DNA of 6,725 nt, taken from contig CANJSR010000280.1 of assembly GCA_947476855.1 (NCBI GenBank), positions 1 through 6,725 on the forward strand, written 5' to 3'. The notes beneath the pieces were generated by a model that saw nothing but the letters and a program-made list of their open reading frames with translations, made no database searches and was not told the origin of the DNA. Shown here in pieces: positions 1 to 4,397 of the stretch (position 1 is the first letter of the stretch; every line of letters begins with the position of its first letter). This stretch comes from Acetobacteraceae bacterium. GTDB taxonomy: Bacteria; Pseudomonadota; Alphaproteobacteria; Acetobacterales; Acetobacteraceae. The position numbers were made by a program, and so were the translations under genes.

Positions 1-5
1 CCGGC

Positions 6-20
6 GGTTCCGATGGAACC
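6..20. repeat. Short inverted repeat just downstream of tilS
   Basis: A perfect 6-base inverted repeat (GGTTCC / GGAACC) around a 3-base loop ends one base before the tilS stop codon, that is, immediately 3' of tilS on the minus strand. It could form a small stem-loop in the tilS transcript. No T-run follows on the minus strand (the next bases are GC-rich), so it is not a convincing intrinsic terminator. It may be a processing or stabilising hairpin, or chance. The window ends before any downstream gene appears. Confidence 0.35.
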
Positions 21-1265
21 TCAGATCGGCGCGAACGGCGCCCCGGCGAGGGGGACCGGAGGATGGAAGACCACCCGCGGTTCCAGACCGAATGCGGGCG
101 CACGATAAAGCAGATGGGGCACCGCCGCCAGCACATTGCCGTACCGCAGGGCGGGCAATGTGCGGAGGACGGCGGATGGCAGGGTGGAAAGCCGGCGCAG
201 GGGGGCAGCGTCCGCGGCCAGCGCGCCGATGGAACCGCCCGGCGCGTCGTCGATGACCCGGAACCTTCCGTCCCAGATCGCGCCCCGTTCGGCTGGGATG
301 GCGGGGGCGATCGATCGTTCCTCCCGGATCAGCAGCCAGCCCGGTCCGAGGCGTCCTGCTTCCATTACCCGCACGCCGACGAGCGTCATCGGCCGCAACG
401 ACCGGGCCAGGGCGGCGACCGGACCGGGGGAGGGGGGATAGGCCGCACCACCGATCGTGCGGATGATCGCCGACAGGGCCTCGGGGTCGATCACGCCGGG
501 GGTCAGCAGGGCAAACCCCTCCGGCCGGATGGTGACCCGTTCGGCGAGGATATCCGCGATCCGGCGGTCCTGGGCGGTTCGGCGGTGCCCCGCGTCGGAG
601 GCGGCGGCGACCAGGGCGATCGTCCCGGGGCCATCGCCCTCCGGATCCCCCTGGCGCAGCCGCAGGCGGGAGCGGCGGGCGGCGGGGCTGGCATTCGATG
701 GGTCCTCGACCCATGCCACGCCCCGATCGAAAAGGAACGCGCGCAGAACGGCCGGCGGTTCGGCGAGCAGGGGACGCAGCAGACGGGGACCAGCGCCTTC
801 GGTGATCGCCGGCATCCCGGCCAGGCCCCGGGAGCCACTGCCGCCCAGGGCGCGCATCATCACCGTCTCCGCCTGGTCCAGCGCGTGGTGGCCCAGGAGC
901 AAGTGCGGGATGCCGGCCTGTTCGCAGGCGGCGCGGAGCAATGCGTATCGCGCGATGCGGGCCCGTTCGGCCAAGGCGGGGCCTCGGGCCAGGCCGTTCA
1001 CCGTCAGGATGCGGGCCCCGATGCCCAGGGCGGCCAGGCGGTCGTGGGTCAGGCGGGCCTCGGCGGCGGATTCCGCGCGCAGGCCGTGATCGACGATCAG
1101 GGCCAGCAGCCGGCCGCCTTGGGCACGCGCCCAGTCATTGCCCAGGATCGCCAGCGCGGTGCTGTCTGCCCCTCCCGACACCCCGGCAGCGAGGAGGGGC
1201 GCGGTTTCCCACGGGCCGAGGCGGGCCATGGCGGCGGCAAAACGGATGGGGAGGGACTGGTCCAT
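21..1265 (-). CDS. tilS: tRNA(Ile)-lysidine synthase TilS
   Basis: Cytoplasmic ATP-dependent ligase that joins lysine to the wobble cytidine (C34) of tRNA-Ile(CAU). The resulting lysidine changes both charging and decoding from Met/AUG to Ile/AUA, and the enzyme is normally essential. The 414-residue product shows the N-type ATP-pyrophosphatase P-loop SGGADS (residues 30-35), VDHGLR (58-63), the GHHALDQAET signature (125-134), a GSGSRGLAGM segment (142-151) and EDPSN followed by an Arg cluster (187-200). Residues from about 215 onward match the position of the smaller TilS accessory and C-terminal domains and are less conserved. One variation is visible: the family signature is usually HHxDDQAET, and here the first of the paired Asp residues is Leu129, while Asp130, Gln131 and Glu133 remain. 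The ATG at 1265-1263 is the only start available, because an in-frame TGA lies five codons upstream (1280-1278). No clear Shine-Dalgarno sequence precedes it. The gene is divergent from the hydrolase, so it heads its own transcript here. Identity is secure. Confidence 0.95.
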   Translation of the reverse strand: MDQSLPIRFAAAMARLGPWETAPLLAAGVSGGADSTALAILGNDWARAQGGRLLALIVDHGLRAESAAEARLTHDRLAALGIGARILTVNGLARGPALAERARIARYALLRAACEQAGIPHLLLGHHALDQAETVMMRALGGSGSRGLAGMPAITEGAGPRLLRPLLAEPPAVLRAFLFDRGVAWVEDPSNASPAARRSRLRLRQGDPEGDGPGTIALVAAASDAGHRRTAQDRRIADILAERVTIRPEGFALLTPGVIDPEALSAIIRTIGGAAYPPSPGPVAALARSLRPMTLVGVRVMEAGRLGPGWLLIREERSIAPAIPAERGAIWDGRFRVIDDAPGGSIGALAADAAPLRRLSTLPSAVLRTLPALRYGNVLAAVPHLLYRAPAFGLEPRVVFHPPVPLAGAPFAPI

Positions 1266-1336
1266 GGCGTCGGGCCATCATGCCCCGGCGTGATCCCGTC
1301 GGCCAAACGTGATCTGCGTCGCAGCCGGATGCCGAA

Positions 1337-1363
1337 CGTTCCGGCACGGTTGACGCCGGAACG
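1337..1363. promoter_or_regulatory. 9-bp perfect inverted repeat in the divergent tilS/hydrolase gap
   Basis: CGTTCCGGC (1337-1345) and GCCGGAACG (1355-1363) are perfect reverse complements separated by 9 bases. They lie in the 142-base gap between the divergent starts of tilS (1265) and the hydrolase (1408). The dyad geometry, with half-site centres 18 bases apart, suits a dimeric transcription factor, and the position would allow control of either or both genes. It could equally form an RNA hairpin in the hydrolase leader. A TTGACG sequence (1350-1355) sits partly in the loop, but no good -10 hexamer lies at the right distance. The rest of this gap shows nothing else I can support. The dyad is seen directly; its operator role is inferred. 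Confidence 0.4.
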
Positions 1364-1395
1364 ATGCCGTGGCCCCGTCAGCCACGCCCAAGACC

Positions 1396-1400
1396 GGAGA
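1396..1400 (+). promoter_or_regulatory. Ribosome binding site of the alpha/beta-hydrolase
   Basis: GGAGA ends 7 bases before the ATG at 1408. It fixes that ATG as the start and excludes the out-of-frame ATG at 1401, which lies only one base from the motif. Confidence 0.65.
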
Positions 1401-1407
1401 ATGAACC

Positions 1408-2811
1408 ATGGCAAACCCGATCGTCCTGATCCACGGCTACTCCGACACGGGATTTTCATTCGAGCCATGGCGGGATGCCCTGGTGGCCCGCGGCTACGAC
1501 CGGGACAACATCCATATCTGCAACTACCGCTCCCTGACCAACGAGATCACGATCAAGGACATCGCCGAGGGGCTGGATCGCGCGCTGCGCGCCAACCCGA
1601 AGATCGGCGCCGAACAGCCCTTCGATGCGATTGTCCACTCCACCGGCATGCTCGTGATCCGCCAATGGCTTTCCACCTATCCGGCTCGGCGAGGTCGGTT
1701 GAAGCGGCTGATCGCGCTGGCGCCGGCTACCTTCGGTTCTCCGCTCGCGCATCAGGGGCGCGGGGTGATGGGCGCGCTGTTCAAGGGCGACAAGCGGGTC
1801 GGGCCGGATTTCCTGGAAGTCGGAGACCTGGTGCTGGACGGGCTGGAGCTTGGCAGCCGCTTCACCTGGGAGCTGACCCATCAGGACCTGCTGTGTGAGA
1901 CCCCACAGTTTGGGCTCGACGAAACCTCCCCCTATGTCTTCATCTTCTGCGGGACCGAGGCCTATGGCGGCTTCCGGCGCCTGATCAATGAACCCGGGAC
2001 GGATGGCACGGTGCGCTGGGCGGGCTGCGGGTTGACGACGCAGAAGCTGATCATCGACCTGACCCGGGACGGGGCGCATGACCCGGCGAAAAGCCGGTTC
2101 CGGAGCGACAACATTGCCTCCCGCGACACGCTGCCGATGCCGTTCTGGCCGATCGCCGGCCTGAACCACGGAACGATCGTCAGTGAACCGACCCCGGAAC
2201 TGGTCAGCATGGTCGCCGATGCCCTGCGGGTCGAGAACGCGGACCAGTTCGGCACCTGGCAGGCGCAGGCGAAACAGACCACCGCCGATACGATGAAGAA
2301 CCTGCCTGCCTGGCAGCAATTCGTTGTGCGCGGGGTTGATGAGCGGGGCGATCCGATCAGCGACTACTTCATCGAACTCTACTGGCGTGACACGCAGGGC
2401 GCCTTGCGGCCGATCCCCTTCGATTTCGAGGTCCATGCCTATCGCGCCGACCCCAGCCTGCGCTGCTTCCACGTCAATCTGACGGGCCTGACGCGGGAAC
2501 TCAGCCATGAGACGGGAAAGGACCTGGAGAAGGAGCCGGATGCGTTTCCCCCTCTATGGGTCCGCGTGATCGCGCGGTCCGGGTCGGCTCTGGTCGGCTA
2601 TCACGGCGTGAACAGTGAGCGGCTGCCCGATCCGGCCGGTGCCATGAACAAGGACGGTGTGTGGGATGCCGAAATCTCCCTGCCCGAGACCTTCGGCAAG
2701 CAGGGCGTGCGGCTGTTCTTCCCCTTCACCACGACGTTCATCGAGCTGCGGCTGAACCGCGATCCGACGCCCTTCGGGGCAGAGCTTTGCGATATCATCA
2801 CGTTTCTCTGA
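1408..2811 (+). CDS. Alpha/beta-hydrolase (esterase/lipase-like) with a C-terminal beta-rich extension
   Basis: Probable serine hydrolase acting on an ester, thioester or amide; the substrate is unknown. The 467-residue product starts at once with the first core strand and the oxyanion-hole motif IVLIHGYSDTG (residues 5-15). The likely nucleophile is Ser78 in IVHSTGM, the acid Asp199 in GTDGTVRW, and the base His254 in GLNHGTIV. The order and spacing resemble lipases and acyltransferases of the LCAT/PGAP1-like type, where DG(T/L)V and a late His complete the triad. The usual GxSxG elbow is altered, with Val76 where the first Gly is expected. After about residue 300 comes a further segment of about 165 residues, rich in predicted beta strands (for example FVVRGVDERG, YFIELYW, LWVRVIAR, FIELRLN), that I do not recognise. 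It could be a C2-like or lid/substrate-binding domain. There is no signal peptide or membrane segment, so a cytoplasmic location is likely. A GGAGA site 7 bases upstream supports the start. The monooxygenase follows after 68 bases on the same strand, so a shared transcript is possible. Fold is confident; exact function is not. Confidence 0.8.
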   Translation: MANPIVLIHGYSDTGFSFEPWRDALVARGYDRDNIHICNYRSLTNEITIKDIAEGLDRALRANPKIGAEQPFDAIVHSTGMLVIRQWLSTYPARRGRLKRLIALAPATFGSPLAHQGRGVMGALFKGDKRVGPDFLEVGDLVLDGLELGSRFTWELTHQDLLCETPQFGLDETSPYVFIFCGTEAYGGFRRLINEPGTDGTVRWAGCGLTTQKLIIDLTRDGAHDPAKSRFRSDNIASRDTLPMPFWPIAGLNHGTIVSEPTPELVSMVADALRVENADQFGTWQAQAKQTTADTMKNLPAWQQFVVRGVDERGDPISDYFIELYWRDTQGALRPIPFDFEVHAYRADPSLRCFHVNLTGLTRELSHETGKDLEKEPDAFPPLWVRVIARSGSALVGYHGVNSERLPDPAGAMNKDGVWDAEISLPETFGKQGVRLFFPFTTTFIELRLNRDPTPFGAELCDIITFL

Positions 2812-2879
2812 GAGGTCGATCTGGCGCCTGGCCGGTATATCGGGTGTTGTGCGGGACGTCCGTACAGTGAGCGTCGCGC

Positions 2880-4238
2880 ATGGCAAAACAGCTTCATCTT
2901 GGCGCCGTCATGCGTCCGGTTGCCATCCATACAGCCTGGTGGCGCGACCCGGGCGCCTATCCCGACGCCAACTTCAACCTGAAGCACCTGGTCCGGTTCA
3001 TCCAGACGCTGGAACGGGCGTGCTTCGATGCCTTCTTCATGGCGGACCATCTGGCGGTGCTGAACATGCCCGTCCAGGCGCTGCGGCGCAGTGCCACAGT
3101 GACCTCGTTCGAGCCTATGACGCTGCTTTCGGCCCTTGCGATGGTGACGGAACGCATTGGCCTGGTCGCGACGGCGTCGACCACGTTCGACGAGCCCTAC
3201 CATGTCGCCCGCCGGTTTGCCTCGCTGGACCACATCAGCGACGGCCGAGCGGGGTGGAATGTGGTGACGACGGCGAACCCGGACGCGGCGCTGAATTTCG
3301 GGCTGACCGATCATGTCGAGCACGATGAACGCTATCGCCGCGCGCGGGAGTCCCATGCCGTCGTGACCGGGTTGTGGGACAGTTGGGCGGATGACGCCTG
3401 GCTGCGCGACAAGGCGAGCGGCATCTTCTTCGATCCGGACAGGATGCATGTGCTGGATCACAAGGGGGAGCATCTGTCGGTACGCGGTCCCCTGAACATC
3501 GCGCGGCCCGTCCAGGGCTGGCCGGTGATCGTCCAGGCCGGTGCCTCCGAGGCGGGGCGGCAGTTCGCCGCCGAGACCGCCGAGGTGGTGTTTGGCAGCA
3601 GCCGGACGATCGAGGACGCGCGGGCGTTCTATCGGGACGTGAAGGCGCGCGTCACCGCGGCGGGGCGTTCCGCGGATCACTGCAAGATCCTGCCCGGCGC
3701 CCTGGTCATCGTCGGACGCACCAGCGCAGAAGCCCAGGAAAAGAAGGTTCGGCTTGACAGCCTGGTGCATCCGGAGAGCGGCATTCCCAATCTGTCGATC
3801 CGCCTGGGCATCGATGCCTCGGCGTTCGATCTGGATGCGCCGTTGCCGGATATTCCGCCGTCCAATCAGAGCCAGAGCCAGCGCGATACCCTGGTGGCCC
3901 TGGCCCGGCGTGAAAATCTGACCGTCCGCCAGCTTGCCCAACTGGCGGGCGGCTTCGGCGGCCTGGAGTTCGTCGGAACGGCCGCCGAGATCGCCGACAC
4001 GATGCAGTCGTGGCTGGAAACGGGTGCGGCCGACGGGTTCAACATCATGTTCCCGACGGTGCCCGCTGGCCTGGATGACTTCGTGGCGCATGTCATCCCG
4101 GAACTGCGCCGTCGAGGCCTTTTCCGCGAAGACTATGAGGGAACGACTCTGCGGGAGCATCTCGGGTTGCCGCGGCCGGAGAACCAGTTCCTCCCGTCCG
4201 GGAGCGGACGCGGTTCGAAACCGCCTCCGTCCCGCTGA
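2880..4238 (+). CDS. FMN-dependent monooxygenase, NtaA/SnaA/DszA(SoxA) family (luciferase-like)
   Basis: Two-component flavin monooxygenase of the bacterial luciferase superfamily. Relatives use reduced FMN from a separate reductase, plus O2, to oxidise substrates such as nitrilotriacetate, pristinamycin IIB, dibenzothiophene sulfone or long-chain alkanes. The 452-residue length is typical. Family hallmarks occur in order: QLHLGAVM at the N-terminus (residues 4-11), FEPMTLLSALA (77-87), the long conserved run from GLVATAS through SLDHISDGRAGWNVVT (94-130), VIVQAGASEAGRQFAA (217-231), EFVGTAAEIADTM (363-375), DGFNIMFP (385-392) and LFREDYEGTTLREHLGL (414-430). The last 15 or so residues (LPSGSGRGSKPPPSR) form a basic, proline-rich tail beyond the conserved end. 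The ATG at 2880 is the first possible start, since an in-frame TGA lies at 2868-2870. The Shine-Dalgarno is weak (GTGAG at 2867-2871). The 68-base upstream gap shows no clear terminator, so read-through from the hydrolase is plausible. No flavin reductase lies in the window. Family membership is secure, the substrate unknown. Confidence 0.9.
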   Translation: MAKQLHLGAVMRPVAIHTAWWRDPGAYPDANFNLKHLVRFIQTLERACFDAFFMADHLAVLNMPVQALRRSATVTSFEPMTLLSALAMVTERIGLVATASTTFDEPYHVARRFASLDHISDGRAGWNVVTTANPDAALNFGLTDHVEHDERYRRARESHAVVTGLWDSWADDAWLRDKASGIFFDPDRMHVLDHKGEHLSVRGPLNIARPVQGWPVIVQAGASEAGRQFAAETAEVVFGSSRTIEDARAFYRDVKARVTAAGRSADHCKILPGALVIVGRTSAEAQEKKVRLDSLVHPESGIPNLSIRLGIDASAFDLDAPLPDIPPSNQSQSQRDTLVALARRENLTVRQLAQLAGGFGGLEFVGTAAEIADTMQSWLETGAADGFNIMFPTVPAGLDDFVAHVIPELRRRGLFREDYEGTTLREHLGLPRPENQFLPSGSGRGSKPPPSR

Positions 4239-4254
4239 ACCCGGAAACGCCGGC

Positions 4255-4275
4255 GCGGTCGGCCGAGCCGGCCGC
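4255..4275 (+). terminator. GC-rich stem-loop after the monooxygenase gene
   Basis: GCGGTCGGC (4255-4263) pairs with GCCGGCCGC (4267-4275) over 9 base pairs with a single T-G wobble and a 3-base CGA loop. It starts 16 bases after the monooxygenase stop codon. Stability should be high. The sequence that follows (TCAGAATT) is AT-leaning but is not a proper T-run, so it is either a weak intrinsic terminator or a 3'-end stabilising hairpin. Confidence 0.45.
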
Positions 4276-4282
4276 TCAGAAT

Positions 4283-4292
4283 TGACCGGTCA
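4283..4292. repeat. 10-bp perfect palindrome
   Basis: TGACCGGTCA is self-complementary and lies in the gap between the monooxygenase and the FG-GAP gene, about 50 bases upstream of the proposed promoter -35. It could be a protein binding site for an upstream regulator. At this length chance cannot be excluded. Confidence 0.25.
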
Positions 4293-4315
4293 TTCGTGGA
4301 CCGGAACATAATCCA

Positions 4316-4346
4316 ATGTCATGAGGATCGTCATCCTTTTTGACAT
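4316..4346. promoter_or_regulatory. Nested inverted repeat overlapping the FG-GAP gene promoter
   Basis: Two nested dyads share one centre. The outer arms are ATGTCA (4316-4321) and TGACAT (4341-4346); the inner arms are AGGAT (4324-4328) and ATCCT (4333-4337) around a CGTC loop. The right outer arm overlaps the TTGACA -35 element (4340-4345), so a protein bound here would compete with RNA polymerase. Alternatively, the inner stem followed by TTTTT (4337-4341) can act as a short intrinsic terminator for transcription arriving from the monooxygenase. Both readings fit; the sequence alone does not separate them. Confidence 0.5.
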
Positions 4347-4368
4347 CCCGTTGCTCATGCATCGTAAT
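4340..4368 (+). promoter_or_regulatory. Sigma70-type promoter for the FG-GAP/RTX gene
   Basis: A perfect consensus -35 TTGACA (4340-4345) and a -10 CGTAAT (4363-4368, four of six consensus positions including TAAT) are separated by the optimal 17 bases. The element lies in an AT-rich patch unusual for this GC-rich region. Transcription would start near 4375 and give a leader of roughly 23 bases carrying the AAGGAA ribosome binding site. This makes the downstream gene an independent unit from the hydrolase-monooxygenase pair. Confidence 0.55.
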
Positions 4369-4384
4369 GAAGGGCGAGCCTGGT

Positions 4385-4390
4385 AAGGAA
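4385..4390 (+). promoter_or_regulatory. Ribosome binding site of the FG-GAP/RTX gene
   Basis: AAGGAA ends 7 bases before the ATG at 4398. It favours that ATG over the in-frame GTG at 4392, which would be only one base away from the motif. Confidence 0.65.
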
Positions 4391-4397
4391 CGTGTTC

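Noticed and set aside
1277..1306. Possible minus-strand promoter for tilS (TTGGCC at 1306-1301, CATGAT at 1282-1277, 18-base spacing)
   Set aside because: Each hexamer matches only four of six consensus positions, and the start site would fall about 5 bases from the ATG. That would suit a near-leaderless transcript, but it is too weak to annotate.
63..1898. A 611-codon plus-strand open frame antisense to tilS and running into the hydrolase
   Set aside because: It overlaps two well-supported genes in other frames, has a low-complexity Gly/Arg/Pro-rich product with no recognisable domain, and reflects the scarcity of stop codons in GC-rich DNA.
1456..2508. A 350-codon minus-strand open frame opposite the hydrolase
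   Set aside because: It is a shadow of a real alpha/beta-hydrolase with an intact start, ribosome binding site and catalytic motifs.
2601..4160. A 519-codon minus-strand open frame opposite the monooxygenase
   Set aside because: The plus strand encodes a full-length, clearly recognised monooxygenase. The minus product has no domain signature and spans the intergenic gap.
4210..4225. A GGTTCGAAACC sequence resembling a tRNA T-arm
   Set aside because: It lies inside the end of the monooxygenase coding region, no matching acceptor, D-arm or anticodon arm precedes it, and no CCA end follows. It is a small hairpin within the gene's tail.
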